From contig CAKZLI010000023.1 of the NCBI GenBank assembly GCA_937125395.1, positions 62,001-126,000 of the forward strand: 64,000 nt of DNA, given 5' to 3'. Position numbers and translations under genes: made by a program. The notes under the pieces are model-generated. The model searched no databases, was not told where the DNA came from, and saw only the letters and a list, made by a program, of their open reading frames with translations. Shown here piece by piece: positions 11,382-21,108 of the stretch. The DNA is from an uncultured Glaciecola sp. (GTDB lineage Bacteria; Pseudomonadota; Gammaproteobacteria; Enterobacterales; Alteromonadaceae). The stretch's first letter is position 1. The number at the start of each line of letters is the position of its first letter.

Positions 11382-12548
11382 TTATTGAACGAGGTTAGTG
11401 GCGATATCACTCACCCGTGCTGTGACGTTTTGACGAGTGACAAAACGATGTGTCCCTCCCATGACCAACAAGTCTTCATCTTGTAACGCGCCAGTAATAA
11501 ACGCGCGTTGCCCATCAGTATAAATAATTTCTACGGCACGGCTTTGTACTTGTGTCTGGCCTTGATTAGCAACCACATACACATTCCACATCCCTCTAAC
11601 ACCATTCGCGAGTGCGCTCGTGGGCACCCATACGCCAGTTTGCGCTAGGGTAATGGATAAATCAGCAGCAATTAAATCACCCACTAAGGTTGATATTGCA
11701 TTGGGTACTGCAAATACGGTATCCACCGTACGGGTGCGTAAATTACGCTGAGTACCGACGGTTAATAGCTGTCCTTGCACTAAATTATCGCCGATGCGCA
11801 AATCATATAATTCACCCACCGTTAACGTGCTAGCTACCTCTGGTGGAAGAGCAATACGTGCACTTAACGTCGCGTTGTTGGCAATTTCAAACACAGGTAC
11901 ACCGACATTGACCACCGAGCCCTCATCAACGACTCGGGCAATAATATCTGCGGTATAAGGGGCGATGATCGTCGATTTTTCTAATTCTAAACTCAATGTA
12001 TCGAGTTGTGCTTTGATTTGAGCCAAGCGTGCTTGGGCGATATTGTTGGCTTCTTTGGCTTCATCCAATCGTTGTGCTGATTCAAGCTTAGAGCGCACTA
12101 ATGCAGCGATGCGTTTTTCTGACGTTTTAGCGAGGCGCGCTTCCGCATCGGCTAATTCAAGTGCAGCTCGTGCTTCAACAAGTTGCGCTTGGACACGTTG
12201 CGTATCGAGCTTAGCTAAGACATCACCGCGTTCAACTCGCTGTCCATCCTCAACTAACATTTCGGCAATTCGACCACTGCGTTCAAAACCAATCATTGCC
12301 TGAGACGTTGACTCTACTCTCCCCATTGCTCGATACCGTTTAGCAAAGCTAGGTTGATATTGGATTGGCATAACATCTACTACTTGCGTGACCACATTTG
12401 CCCCTTCTTGCTGAGCACGTCCACTACCTGAAAACGTCATTAATATCATCAACAACAGCACACTGATCAATACCAAAATAATCAGCAAGGAACGATTGGA
12501 TTGATCATTCTCAGGCGATACATGCGAAGGGGAATTGTGCGTTGACAT
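11382..12548 (-). CDS. RND efflux periplasmic adaptor (membrane fusion protein)
   Basis: 388 residues. An N-terminal membrane anchor (SLLIILVLISVLLLMILMTF, about residues 19-38) is followed by the split biotinyl-lipoyl domain (GRIAEMLVEDGQRVERGDVL and SVVNVGVPVFEI), an alpha-hairpin rich in Ala/Leu/Glu (about 105-165) and beta-barrel domains (VWVPTSALANG). The start at 12548 is preferred over the longer frame because AAGGA lies five bases before this ATG. It is the first gene of a two-gene operon with the RND pump and is transcribed away from a TetR regulator. An extended palindrome in the intergenic region suggests repression by that regulator. Confidence 0.9.
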   Translation of the reverse strand: MSTHNSPSHVSPENDQSNRSLLIILVLISVLLLMILMTFSGSGRAQQEGANVVTQVVDVMPIQYQPSFAKRYRAMGRVESTSQAMIGFERSGRIAEMLVEDGQRVERGDVLAKLDTQRVQAQLVEARAALELADAEARLAKTSEKRIAALVRSKLESAQRLDEAKEANNIAQARLAQIKAQLDTLSLELEKSTIIAPYTADIIARVVDEGSVVNVGVPVFEIANNATLSARIALPPEVASTLTVGELYDLRIGDNLVQGQLLTVGTQRNLRTRTVDTVFAVPNAISTLVGDLIAADLSITLAQTGVWVPTSALANGVRGMWNVYVVANQGQTQVQSRAVEIIYTDGQRAFITGALQDEDLLVMGGTHRFVTRQNVTARVSDIATNLVQ

Positions 12549-12601
12549 AAAAATCCTTGACCAAAAAAATATAATGAAATAATAATACACTAATGCTAAT
12601 C

Positions 12602-12630
12602 TAATAATACTAGACCGTCCAGTATGATTA
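12602..12630. promoter_or_regulatory. Palindromic operator between the RND operon and the TetR gene
   Basis: The core TACTAGACCGTCCAGTA (12608-12624) is a 17-bp imperfect palindrome centred on C12616, with one mismatched pair. The dyad extends to 12602-12630, with arms TAAT-ATACT and AGTAT-ATTA and one further mismatch. It lies 54 bases upstream of the adaptor start and 122 bases upstream of the TetR start, as expected for a TetR-family repressor controlling the pump. Binding is inferred. Confidence 0.65.
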
Positions 12631-12751
12631 TTAATTAATCGACATTATTTGATTATAATTTGTAACTATAATCTGTATTTGTACCTTCATAATATTAGTC
12701 TAATTAAATAAATACATGGAACAAATACAGCATTCAACAAGGTACACCTTA

Positions 12752-13393
12752 ATGGCAAGTGTAAAGCAGTCTCCAGTTGGACGTCCCAAAAGCCTGCAGA
12801 AGCGCACACAAATATTAGCCAGTGCTGCTGAGTTATTTTTGTCTTGTGGCTTTGCTCCCACTAGTATGGATACAGTAGCCAAACATTCAGCTGTTTCAAA
12901 GCAAACGGTTTATTCTCATTTTGCGAATAAAGACGAGTTATTTGCAGCCGTCATTGACCAAAAATGCCAAGAGTATCAACTTTCGGATATTAACCAACCG
13001 CACCTTTTAGCGCTGACAAACGAAGGTTTTAGAGGGCATGTGGAAGCCGTTGCGATTCAATTTGTTGCTCTGTTACAAGATCCAATGGTCACTGCTATGT
13101 ACAATGTCATTATCAGCGAAGCAAAAAGCCAACCCCAACTGGCTAGTGTGTTTTATGATGCTGGCCCTAAACGTGCAGTCGAACAGTTTCAGGCTTGTTT
13201 GCAAGGTCAATACTTACGTTTAGCCAACAGCGAAGCACATAGCTTAGCGATTGATTTTTTTAATTTGTTAAAAGGCGAATACCACATGCAAAGCTTGTTG
13301 GGGATCCCTTTTAAGATGGATCGTAACGAGCAAGTGACGTTTGCCCAGCAAGCGTGTCATAAATTTTTCTGCTTACTGCCTATTACCCACTAG
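12752..13393 (+). CDS. TetR/AcrR family transcriptional regulator
   Basis: 213 residues. The N-terminal helix-turn-helix is typical of TetR: ILASAAELFLSCGFAPTSMD then VAKHSAVSKQTVYSHFANKD (about residues 18-60), followed by a helical ligand-binding domain. The C-terminal part resembles TetR_C domains of AcrR-type pump regulators. The start at 12752 is chosen because AAGGT precedes it and the basic N-terminal arm (SVKQSPVGRPKSLQKR) begins there; the upstream ATG at 12716 lacks a Shine-Dalgarno. It is divergent from the RND adaptor/pump operon with a clear dyad between, so it is probably the local repressor. Confidence 0.88.
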   Translation: MASVKQSPVGRPKSLQKRTQILASAAELFLSCGFAPTSMDTVAKHSAVSKQTVYSHFANKDELFAAVIDQKCQEYQLSDINQPHLLALTNEGFRGHVEAVAIQFVALLQDPMVTAMYNVIISEAKSQPQLASVFYDAGPKRAVEQFQACLQGQYLRLANSEAHSLAIDFFNLLKGEYHMQSLLGIPFKMDRNEQVTFAQQACHKFFCLLPITH

Positions 13394-13414
13394 GCACATG
13401 ACCTAGGTATTTGT

Positions 13415-13420
13415 TATAAT
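13415..13420 (+). promoter_or_regulatory. Possible -10 element of pyrB
   Basis: TATAAT at 13415-13420, 27 bases upstream of the pyrB ATG. A matching -35 is weak (TAGGCA, 18-base spacing). The leader would be too short for a UTP attenuator of the enterobacterial pyrBI type. No clear Shine-Dalgarno precedes pyrB. Confidence 0.4.
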
Positions 13421-13447
13421 TGCCCAAATTCATCTGTCGCTGTCACT

Positions 13448-14479
13448 ATGAACGCCCAACCTTTTACCTTTGCAGGCCAACATATTCTGTCGGTTAATCA
13501 ATTTAATCGAGAAGCTATTGAATATGTATTTCATATCGCTAATCAAATGCGCCCCTATGCGTTACGCGAAAAACGCACTGAAGTGTTGCGTGGTGCTATT
13601 TTGGGTAATTTATTTTTTGAGCCCAGTACCCGCACCAGAGTCAGTTTTGGTACGGCGTTTAATTTATTAGGCGGTGAAGTCCGAGAAACGGTAGGAATGA
13701 GTAATTCCGCGTTAGCCAAAGGTGAATCCCTGTATGATACCGCGAGGGTGTTAAGTGGCTATTCCGATATCATTGCAATGCGCCATCCCCAAGCTGGTTC
13801 TGTTGCTGAATTTGCAACAGGGTCGCGCGTGCCGGTGTTAAACGGTGGCGATGGTGCAAATGAACATCCTACCCAAGCGTTACTTGACTTATTCACTATA
13901 GAAAAAGAATGCCAAGCGCATGGTTCAACCATCGATGGGTTACATATCGCCATGATTGGTGATTTAAAATACGGTCGAACAGTGCATTCATTGTGCAAAT
14001 TATTAAGCTTGTACAACAATATACATTTCACCTTAATCGCACCCAAAGAACTATCAATGCCGACGGGGATTTTGGATACGATCACACAGGCCGGTCATAA
14101 ACTGACGATCACTGAGGAGTTTTCAGGGAGTTTAGATGCAGATATTTGCTACCAGACCCGTGTGCAAGAAGAACGCTTTACCTCACAAGATGAAGCCGAT
14201 AAATTTCGCGGTAAATTCCGTTTAGACCAACAAATCTACACTAAACATTTTCAATCTAAGACCGTCATCATGCATCCTTTACCTCGCGATTCGAGAGCTG
14301 AAGCAAATGAACTTGATAACGATTTGAACCTTCACCCTAATCTGGCTATTTTCAGGCAAACCGATAACGGTGTGCTTGTGCGTATGGCTTTATTTGCGCT
14401 GACATTAGGCGTAGAAACCATCATGCAACAACACGAAAGACCTGTTTTATGGCAAACGCCAACCAAGAGTATCTTATGA
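13448..14479 (+). CDS. pyrB: Aspartate carbamoyltransferase catalytic subunit
   Basis: 343 residues. It catalyses carbamoyl phosphate + aspartate to N-carbamoylaspartate, the committed step of pyrimidine synthesis. The carbamoyl-phosphate loop [12 protein letters not shown] (about residues 57-68), [12 protein letters not shown], and the aspartate-binding [11 protein letters not shown] are all present. It is about 30 residues longer than E. coli PyrB, matching the longer form found in several marine gammaproteobacteria. No pyrI regulatory-subunit gene follows; instead the stop codon overlaps the start of hemL (ATGA), so the two are translationally coupled, an uncommon pairing of pyrimidine and tetrapyrrole genes. 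Confidence 0.94.
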   Translation: MNAQPFTFAGQHILSVNQFNREAIEYVFHIANQMRPYALREKRTEVLRGAILGNLFFEPSTRTRVSFGTAFNLLGGEVRETVGMSNSALAKGESLYDTARVLSGYSDIIAMRHPQAGSVAEFATGSRVPVLNGGDGANEHPTQALLDLFTIEKECQAHGSTIDGLHIAMIGDLKYGRTVHSLCKLLSLYNNIHFTLIAPKELSMPTGILDTITQAGHKLTITEEFSGSLDADICYQTRVQEERFTSQDEADKFRGKFRLDQQIYTKHFQSKTVIMHPLPRDSRAEANELDNDLNLHPNLAIFRQTDNGVLVRMALFALTLGVETIMQQHERPVLWQTPTKSIL

Positions 14480-15768
14480 CCAAATCTGAAGAATTATTTG
14501 CCCGTGCCCAATTAACCATCCCAGGTGGCGTCAATTCACCTGTGCGTGCTTTTAAAGCGGTGGGTGGCACTCCTCGTTTTATTACCAAAACCGATGGTCC
14601 ATACATGTGGGATGCAGATGGTAATCGCTACATTGATTACATCCAATCTTGGGGGCCAATGGTACTGGGTCACAATAACGATAAGATCCGTGAAGCCGTG
14701 ATCGACGCTAGCGCCAATGGCTTGAGCTTTGGTGCCCCAACTGAAGCCGAAATCCATATGGCTGAAAAGGTCAGCAAACTCGTCCCTTCAATGGAAATGG
14801 TCAGAATGGTTAACTCTGGTACTGAAGCGACCATGTCTGCCATTCGCCTTGCACGAGGATTCACGGGACGTGACCGTATATTAAAGTTTGAAGGGTGTTA
14901 TCATGGGCATGCTGATTCATTGTTAGTTAAAGCCGGATCTGGCGCGCTTACCTTAGGGGTACCATCTTCTCCTGGTGTACCAGAGAGTGTGGCGCAACAT
15001 ACCATCACTGTAGAGTTTAATAATCTAGAAAGTGTTGCGGCAGCGTTTGCGCAGCACCCTGATGAGATAGCCTGTATTATTGTTGAACCTGTCGCGGGCA
15101 ATATGAACTGTATTCCTCCAGTTGACGGTTTCTTGGCAGGACTTCGTCGCATCTGTGACCAATATGGTGCCGTGCTGATTTTTGATGAAGTCATGACGGG
15201 CTTTCGCGTATCGCGCGGCGGAGCACAAGAGCGCTATGGCGTAAAACCTGATTTAACGTGTTTGGGTAAAGTTATTGGTGGTGGCATGCCAGTAGGTTGT
15301 TTTGGCGGACGTAAAGATATTATTTTGCATATCTCTCCGACCGGCCCGATTTATCAAGCAGGTACACTATCAGGTAATCCCATTGCAATGGCTGCGGGTC
15401 TAGCAGCGATGACACAGCTTGAAGAGCCAGATTTATATACCAGTATCTTTGAAAACACCCAAGCATTAGCTGAGGGTCTGACGGCGCTAGCACACAAACA
15501 TGGCATTGCGATGACTTATAATGTAGCCGGTAGTATGTTTGGTTTTTTCTTTACGGATGAACCTAAAGTTACCAATTACCAGCAAGCCATTAATTGTAAC
15601 AGTGCGCAGTTTAATGCATTTTATCACGGCATGTTGGCGCAGGGGGTCTATTTTGCACCTGCATCATATGAAACTGGCTTTGTGTCAAAAGCGCATACAA
15701 AGGACATCATTGAAGCTACGTTAGCTGCTGCTGATATTGTGTTTGGACAAATCGCACACATCAAATAA
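14476..15768 (+). CDS. hemL: Glutamate-1-semialdehyde 2,1-aminomutase
   Basis: 430 residues. A PLP enzyme of the C5 tetrapyrrole pathway that converts glutamate-1-semialdehyde to 5-aminolevulinate. The N-terminus [20 protein letters not shown] is typical of HemL, which fixes the start at 14476 (overlapping the pyrB stop by ATGA, with AAGAG just upstream) instead of the ATG at 14449. Features include the [16 protein letters not shown] phosphate site, [10 protein letters not shown], and the PLP lysine in [11 protein letters not shown] at Lys265, the same number as in E. coli HemL. A strong hairpin follows the stop. Confidence 0.96.
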   Translation: MTKSEELFARAQLTIPGGVNSPVRAFKAVGGTPRFITKTDGPYMWDADGNRYIDYIQSWGPMVLGHNNDKIREAVIDASANGLSFGAPTEAEIHMAEKVSKLVPSMEMVRMVNSGTEATMSAIRLARGFTGRDRILKFEGCYHGHADSLLVKAGSGALTLGVPSSPGVPESVAQHTITVEFNNLESVAAAFAQHPDEIACIIVEPVAGNMNCIPPVDGFLAGLRRICDQYGAVLIFDEVMTGFRVSRGGAQERYGVKPDLTCLGKVIGGGMPVGCFGGRKDIILHISPTGPIYQAGTLSGNPIAMAAGLAAMTQLEEPDLYTSIFENTQALAEGLTALAHKHGIAMTYNVAGSMFGFFFTDEPKVTNYQQAINCNSAQFNAFYHGMLAQGVYFAPASYETGFVSKAHTKDIIEATLAAADIVFGQIAHIK

Positions 15769-15776
15769 TCCTGCTT

Positions 15777-15820
15777 TATCTGGTTTTATGCTTGCGCGAG
15801 AGCACGTATAAAACCAGATA
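15777..15820. terminator. Bidirectional terminator-like hairpin between hemL and the DyP gene
   Basis: Perfect 13-bp inverted repeat TATCTGGTTTTAT (15777-15789) / ATAAAACCAGATA (15808-15820) with an 18-base GC-rich loop. It lies between two convergent genes. No long T-run follows on the plus strand, so efficiency is uncertain. Confidence 0.5.
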
Positions 15821-15842
15821 CCTTAACCCTCAGTAGGTTAAT

Positions 15843-16766
15843 TTAAGACTGCGCGCGACGTTTAATAAAATCAATAGAAGGCGCAAAGTAAGCTCCGCCC
15901 GTCTCGGCATTACTGTAATCCAAAAAAGCATCATACTCACCGACCGTCGTACCAAAAATCATGCTGTGCAGCATGCTTTTGAACGGTGCCGAAGATTGAC
16001 AGTGGCTAACAAAAAACAACCCTTGTTCACGCATATCAGCATACGGCATAGATTGACGTAGCAATTGATGTTGGGCCTGCGGATTGGATAAATCGGTTAC
16101 TCTTGAGCGAACGTAATGCGAATTAGCGTTTTCTTCTGGCGAGACTAAGTGATGCTCACGTGAACGCCCCATAATTTGCTCTTGGTGCCGTTGCGATAAC
16201 AAATTCCAGCGACGCATATCATGCCGATATCGCTGTGCATGCACGTAACTTCCACCGGCAAAATCAGGATCATTGTCAGCAATAACAGCAGTGGTTTTTT
16301 TGGCTAAACCCCGTGGGTTATCATCTGCATCCAAATAGCCCGTTAAATCACGGCCATCAAGGTATCTGAATCCTTTAATATCTTCGACAAGTTCAACGTG
16401 TATCCGTAATAATTCATGTACCTCGGTACTGATTGCATGCACGATATCTTGGCGATCTGCACGGATTTGAATAAATAAATCTGTTGTCTGCGATGGCGCG
16501 ACGCGATCATCACAGTGCATGTCAGGAAAAGGACTAAGTTCTACTGGACGTAACCCAGGGTACAATTCAGAAAAATAATCACATCCCACCGCAATCACAC
16601 CCGATACCATCGCTTCATAATGCTCATCATCAAAATGATCAAAGATATCCAATATACGTGCTAATTTAGCTCGGATCGCTTGCTCATCTTCATCGATAAT
16701 ATTGTACTGTAAGTATTGTGCATGCAAATTGGGCTCTGCACAGATACCTTTTTGTGGTTGGCTCAT
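15843..16766 (-). CDS. DyP-type haem peroxidase
   Basis: 307 residues, close to the YfeX/TyrA class of dye-decolourising peroxidases. Segments GFRYLDGRDLTGY, GGSYVHAQRYRHD, MGRSREHH and SHYVRSRVTD followed by LLRQSMPY match this class; the His in SHYVRS is the expected proximal haem ligand. The family GxxDG motif appears to read GYLDA (in LTGYLDADDNP), keeping the distal Asp but replacing the final Gly. No signal peptide, so cytoplasmic as in YfeX. Its start lies 17 bases after the stop of the gamma-glutamyltransferase gene, so the two are probably co-transcribed. No encapsulin gene is nearby. Confidence 0.85.
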   Translation of the reverse strand: MSQPQKGICAEPNLHAQYLQYNIIDEDEQAIRAKLARILDIFDHFDDEHYEAMVSGVIAVGCDYFSELYPGLRPVELSPFPDMHCDDRVAPSQTTDLFIQIRADRQDIVHAISTEVHELLRIHVELVEDIKGFRYLDGRDLTGYLDADDNPRGLAKKTTAVIADNDPDFAGGSYVHAQRYRHDMRRWNLLSQRHQEQIMGRSREHHLVSPEENANSHYVRSRVTDLSNPQAQHQLLRQSMPYADMREQGLFFVSHCQSSAPFKSMLHSMIFGTTVGEYDAFLDYSNAETGGAYFAPSIDFIKRRAQS

Positions 16767-16783
16767 TGTCTTGGACTCATTAA

Positions 16784-18508
16784 CTAATATCCTGCTGCAT
16801 GACCGTCTTTGCGACTCTCAGAGGCCCCAAAGTACACGTTATTTTGTTTATCATAGCGTATCGCTTGATATCCACCAAATGCCCCAGAAACATCGCGCAA
16901 AACATGACCTTTTTTGATTAACTCTCGCCGCGTTGCAACACTAAATCCAGACTCCAATGACACGTAGCCACCATCCGTCATCTCTGTGCCTGTCGGTTGC
17001 GCAGAGCCACTATGCAAAATACGCGGAGCATCGCCAGCTTCCTGGGTATTCATTGCAAAATCAATCATGTTCATCACCACTTGTGCATGCATTTGTGGTT
17101 GCGCTCCTCCCCCCATGACACCAAAGCTCATGAAGGGTTGATTGTTCTTGGTAATAAACGCAGGAATGATGGTTTGAAATGGACGCTTGTTCGGTGCATA
17201 AGCATTAAAATGGGTTGGATCTAAGGCAAATAATTCGCCTCGATTTTGTAGGACAAATCCCAATCCAGTTGGGGTCATGCCCGAACCCATGCCACGAAAG
17301 TTACTTTGGATCAACGACACCATGTTGCCTTCTTTGTCTGCGACTGTCAGATATATCGTGTCGCCTTCATTCAGGCCGGCATCGACTCTTTTGGCCGCTT
17401 TATTAGCATCAATGAGTGCTTGGCGCTGAGCTGCATATTGTTTAGAAATTAACGTGTCGACAGGGATAGTATTAAAATCCATATCAGCATAAAATTTTGC
17501 ACGATCAGCAAACGCGAGTTTTTTGGCTTCAACAAACGTGTGTATGTATTCAGGTGAACCAAAGCCCATGCCCTCAACATCATAGCGCTCCATAATATTT
17601 AATATCTGTAAAGCCGCAATACCTTGTCCATTTGGGGGTAACTCCCACACATCATATCCGCGATAATTTGCGGATACCGGCTCGACCCATGTTGATGTAT
17701 GACTGGCTAAATCAGCATAGGACAAAAATCCGCCCTGGCGTTGCATATAGCTATCAATAGTGCGTGCAATATCCCCTTTGTAAAAGGCGTCACGACCACC
17801 CGTAGCAATCTTTTCATACGTCGCAGCTAACATCGGATTTTTGAATATTTCACCAGTATTTGGCATTTTGCCATTCGGCATATAGGTTTCTTTAAATCCT
17901 TCATACTGACCAATTCTAGCAATCGAACGATGCAGGTAATAACTGATCAGTTCAGAGACTGGAAACCCATCACGTGCATATTGAATAGCAGGGGCTAACA
18001 GTTCTGTCATTGGTTTAGAGCCAAATTTGCCATGCATCGCAAACCAACCATCAACGGCTCCTGGTACCGACACTGGTAACGCACCGAATTTAGGGATTGT
18101 AGTGAGCCCTTGTTCTTTAAAATAATCTAACGTTAGACTTTGAGGTGAACGACCCGAGGCATTTAATCCATGTAATTGTTGTGTTTTTGCATCCCAAATA
18201 ATGGCATAAAGATCACCACCAATACCACATCCTGTGGGTTCGACTAAGCCTAACATCGCATTAGCGGCAATGGCTGCATCTATGGCATTGCCACCCGATT
18301 TTAGAATATCTAATGCAACTTGTGTTGCTAAAGGCTGACTCGTCGCTGCCATCCCTTGTTGAGCAATGACTTCAGAACGGCTTGCAAAGGTTTGTCCGGT
18401 AACACGGTCATAAGCATGAGATTGTGCCACGCAAGTAAGTACCAACATACTTGTAGTCGCAGTAAAGACAGACATGCGTTGAAAAGTTTTTGTTATTATC
18501 GTTAACAC
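16784..18508 (-). CDS. Gamma-glutamyltransferase family protein, exported
   Basis: 574 residues from the proposed GTG start. Ntn-hydrolase that self-cleaves into two subunits and transfers or hydrolyses gamma-glutamyl groups of glutathione and related peptides. The beta-subunit nucleophile is Thr384 in GDTIYLTVADKEGN. The surrounding VSLIQSNFRGMGSGMTP resembles the YwrD-like subgroup more than E. coli GGT. The alpha part has GGNAIDAAIAANAMLGLVEP and GCGIGGDLYAII. A signal peptide is visible (SVFTATTSMLVLTCVAQSHA). The start was moved to GTG 18508 because AGGATATAGAA directly precedes it, unlike the longer ATG frame at 18571. It is divergent from a sodium/solute symporter and upstream of the DyP gene. 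Confidence 0.88.
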   Translation of the reverse strand: MLTIITKTFQRMSVFTATTSMLVLTCVAQSHAYDRVTGQTFASRSEVIAQQGMAATSQPLATQVALDILKSGGNAIDAAIAANAMLGLVEPTGCGIGGDLYAIIWDAKTQQLHGLNASGRSPQSLTLDYFKEQGLTTIPKFGALPVSVPGAVDGWFAMHGKFGSKPMTELLAPAIQYARDGFPVSELISYYLHRSIARIGQYEGFKETYMPNGKMPNTGEIFKNPMLAATYEKIATGGRDAFYKGDIARTIDSYMQRQGGFLSYADLASHTSTWVEPVSANYRGYDVWELPPNGQGIAALQILNIMERYDVEGMGFGSPEYIHTFVEAKKLAFADRAKFYADMDFNTIPVDTLISKQYAAQRQALIDANKAAKRVDAGLNEGDTIYLTVADKEGNMVSLIQSNFRGMGSGMTPTGLGFVLQNRGELFALDPTHFNAYAPNKRPFQTIIPAFITKNNQPFMSFGVMGGGAQPQMHAQVVMNMIDFAMNTQEAGDAPRILHSGSAQPTGTEMTDGGYVSLESGFSVATRRELIKKGHVLRDVSGAFGGYQAIRYDKQNNVYFGASESRKDGHAAGY

Positions 18509-18640
18509 TTCTATATCCTGTTCGCAGAAAATAATAATATTGAGCATAACTGTCTGTAGGATAAGGTGCAACTTAACTCGTCAAATAGTAAAGTGTCAGA
18601 CTCATTATCTATATAACAATAATAAAACTAGAGGTATCTC

Positions 18641-20197
18641 ATGCTTGCTTCACTCGATATTGCCATTATCGCTATTTACGCTATTGCCCTGTTTGGGATC
18701 GCCCAATGGGTGTCTCGAGAAGAGGTGGGGCATGCCAAAAACGCCAAAGATTTTTTTCTCGCTGGCGGCAAATTACCCTGGTGGGCGATAGGTGCATCAT
18801 TAATCGCTGCTAATATTTCTGCCGAACAAATCATTGGTATGTCAGGATCAGGTTATGCCATCGGATTAGCTATCGCATCTTATGAATGGCTCGCGGCCAT
18901 CACATTGATTGTTGTTGGTAAATTTTTACTACCGATTTTTCTTAAACATCAAATCTACACCATGCCCCAATTTTTAGAACAGCGCTTTGACCGCCGAGTA
19001 CGAGTACTCATGGCAACCTTTTGGATGGCGGTTTACATCTTTGTCAATCTGACTGCAGTCTTATGGTTAGGCGCATTAGCGGCAAATACAGTCGGCGGCA
19101 TTGACCTCAATGTTGCACTGTTTGGTTTAGGTGCCTTTGCTTTAGCTTATTCTTTATATGGTGGCTTACGTGCTGTGGCATTGACCGATATTATCCAAGT
19201 GGTGTTATTAATTGCAGGTGGTTTAATCATCGTGGTTATTTTGTTAGACAAACTATCACAAGGAGAAGGCCTACTGACTGGTATGTCGATGATTATGGAC
19301 GCAGCGCCAGAAAAATTCGATATGATCCTCAGCAAAGATTCACCACACTATATGAGCTTACCTGGTTTATCGGTTATTTTAGGGGGCATGTGGGTCATGC
19401 ACTTTTCATATTGGGGCTTCAATCAATACATTATACAACGTGCTTTAGCAGCTAAAAGCCTGAAAGAAGCGCAAAAAGGGATCTTATTCGCAGCAGGTCT
19501 AAAAGTGATTTTACCGATTATCGTTGTATTACCTGGGATTGCGCTGTTTGTGTTAAATAGTAACCTTGAATCTCCGGATCAAGCTTACCCAACCGCCATG
19601 ACATTGTTGCCTGCGGGCTTAAAAGGACTGGCTTTTGCAGCATTACTCGCCGCTATCGTGTCTTCGTTAGCTTCAATGGTCAACAGTGTTTCAACCTTGT
19701 TTGTAGTGGATATATATCCTAGCTTAAAGCGTGCTGCAAAACCAGAACAGGCGGTTGGATTAGGTCGAGCAGTATCGGTTATTGCAATGGTCATAGCCAT
19801 GCTCAGTGCACAACCTTTGCTAGGTAAATTTGAACAAGCATTTCAATTTATTCAGGAGTTTACTGGGTTCTTTACGCCAGGGATCGTTGTGATTTTTGTA
19901 TTGGGCATATTTTGGCGCAAAACCAACGCAACGGGTGCTTTGATTGCCGCTGTCAGTTCAGTGGTACTGTCATTACTGTTTAAAGTATTCCTGCCTGAAC
20001 TCCCGTTCATCGATAGAGTCGGCGCTGTCTTTGTATTATCCGGTTTGCTGGCTATTGTTGCTTCAGCCTTAGAGGGCAAAGATCAGCACAACGCCATTGT
20101 CTTAGGAGAGATGAACTTTGTGACCAGTCGCAGCTTCAATGTCGCAGCAATCGGCATAACGCTGATTATTGCTTCATTCTATGTTATTTGGTGGTAG
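18641..20197 (+). CDS. Sodium/solute symporter (SSS/SGLT family)
   Basis: 518 residues with about 14 hydrophobic segments, inner membrane. It resembles bacterial SglT-like sodium/sugar symporters: early FFLAGGKLPWWAIGASLIAA and NISAEQIIGMSGSGYAIG, then MPQFLEQRFDRRVR between helices, and SLASMVNSVSTLFVVDIY in the conserved sodium-site region. AGAGGT lies seven bases upstream of the ATG. Solute unknown; sugars are likeliest by subfamily, and myo-inositol or others cannot be excluded. It is divergently transcribed from the gamma-glutamyltransferase, with 132 bases between the starts, and is not in an obvious catabolic cluster. Confidence 0.87.
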   Translation: MLASLDIAIIAIYAIALFGIAQWVSREEVGHAKNAKDFFLAGGKLPWWAIGASLIAANISAEQIIGMSGSGYAIGLAIASYEWLAAITLIVVGKFLLPIFLKHQIYTMPQFLEQRFDRRVRVLMATFWMAVYIFVNLTAVLWLGALAANTVGGIDLNVALFGLGAFALAYSLYGGLRAVALTDIIQVVLLIAGGLIIVVILLDKLSQGEGLLTGMSMIMDAAPEKFDMILSKDSPHYMSLPGLSVILGGMWVMHFSYWGFNQYIIQRALAAKSLKEAQKGILFAAGLKVILPIIVVLPGIALFVLNSNLESPDQAYPTAMTLLPAGLKGLAFAALLAAIVSSLASMVNSVSTLFVVDIYPSLKRAAKPEQAVGLGRAVSVIAMVIAMLSAQPLLGKFEQAFQFIQEFTGFFTPGIVVIFVLGIFWRKTNATGALIAAVSSVVLSLLFKVFLPELPFIDRVGAVFVLSGLLAIVASALEGKDQHNAIVLGEMNFVTSRSFNVAAIGITLIIASFYVIWW

Positions 20198-20207
20198 GCG
20201 TTCAGTC

Positions 20208-20417
20208 CTAAAACGTATCAAGGTAGAGTTGTTCTACTTTGGTGCGTGCCCAGTCAGTTTTGCGCAGAAATTTTAATGACGATTTAATCGATGGATCTTT
20301 TTTGAAGCAATTAATATTGATCATTATGGCTAAATCTTCCCAACCATAATGTGCTTCCAATTGAGTGACTATCGTTTGCAACGTTAAGCCGTGTAATGGA
20401 TTATTTTCTTGAGTCAT
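20208..20417 (-). CDS. VF530 (DUF2132) family small protein
   Basis: 69 residues. It matches the VF530 family of small basic, possibly DNA-binding proteins: [40 protein letters not shown] and the end [11 protein letters not shown] are typical. Members are single-domain and near this length, so it is complete. Role unknown. It ends 10 bases from the convergent symporter gene. Confidence 0.85.
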   Translation of the reverse strand: MTQENNPLHGLTLQTIVTQLEAHYGWEDLAIMININCFKKDPSIKSSLKFLRKTDWARTKVEQLYLDTF

Positions 20418-20521
20418 GTGTATATGATACCTAGTGACGAGTTTTACAAGCGCAGCAAAACTGCGTAATCTTGCGATTATACCTTGTTCTATAATAAAAA
20501 CATAACGAGACGAAAGTAGAT

Positions 20522-21094
20522 ATGAGCACGCTTACCGAAAAACAAAAAATGCTAGCTGGCCTAGATTATTATGGCAGTGACAAATCCCTAGTCGCAGATC
20601 GCTTTGCTGCTCGTAAACAATTAGATGTACTTAACAGCATCCCACAAGACCAGGTTAAACAGCGCGCCAACGTGCTCAAATCCTTATTCGGCTCAACTGG
20701 CAAACGCCTCTACATCGAATCCACGTTTAAATGTGATTATGGCTATAATATTCATGTAGGTGATAATTTTTATGCTAACTTTGGCTGTGTCATTTTAGAT
20801 TGTGCTCCCGTGACTATTGGACATGACTGCATGTTAGCGCCCAATGTGGGGATATATACTGCAGCGCATCCACTTGATCCCACCTTGCGCAACAGTGGTT
20901 TAGAGTTCGCCAAGCCCATTACCTTAGGTGATAATTGCTGGGTGGGTGGCAATGCTGTGATCAACCCAGGTGTAACACTAGGCAATAACGTGGTTGTCGG
21001 CGCTGGTGCGGTGGTAACTAAGAGTTTTGGTGATAATGTGGTGATTGCTGGTAATCCTGCAGTCGTGCTAAAAAAGATTGATTCAAAACCATAG
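20522..21094 (+). CDS. Sugar O-acetyltransferase, Maa/LacA type
   Basis: 190 residues. Left-handed beta-helix acetyltransferase using acetyl-CoA to acetylate maltose, galactosides or similar sugars. The N-terminal Maa-type cap ([21 protein letters not shown]) is followed by hexapeptide repeats ([52 protein letters not shown]) and the catalytic His in YTAAHPLDP. Length is normal for the family. It is a single gene between VF530 (divergent) and a sensor kinase (convergent, 14-base gap). The true substrate is unknown, as is usual for this family. Confidence 0.9.
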   Translation: MSTLTEKQKMLAGLDYYGSDKSLVADRFAARKQLDVLNSIPQDQVKQRANVLKSLFGSTGKRLYIESTFKCDYGYNIHVGDNFYANFGCVILDCAPVTIGHDCMLAPNVGIYTAAHPLDPTLRNSGLEFAKPITLGDNCWVGGNAVINPGVTLGNNVVVGAGAVVTKSFGDNVVIAGNPAVVLKKIDSKP

Positions 21095-21108
21095 ATTATT
21101 TGCAGAAA

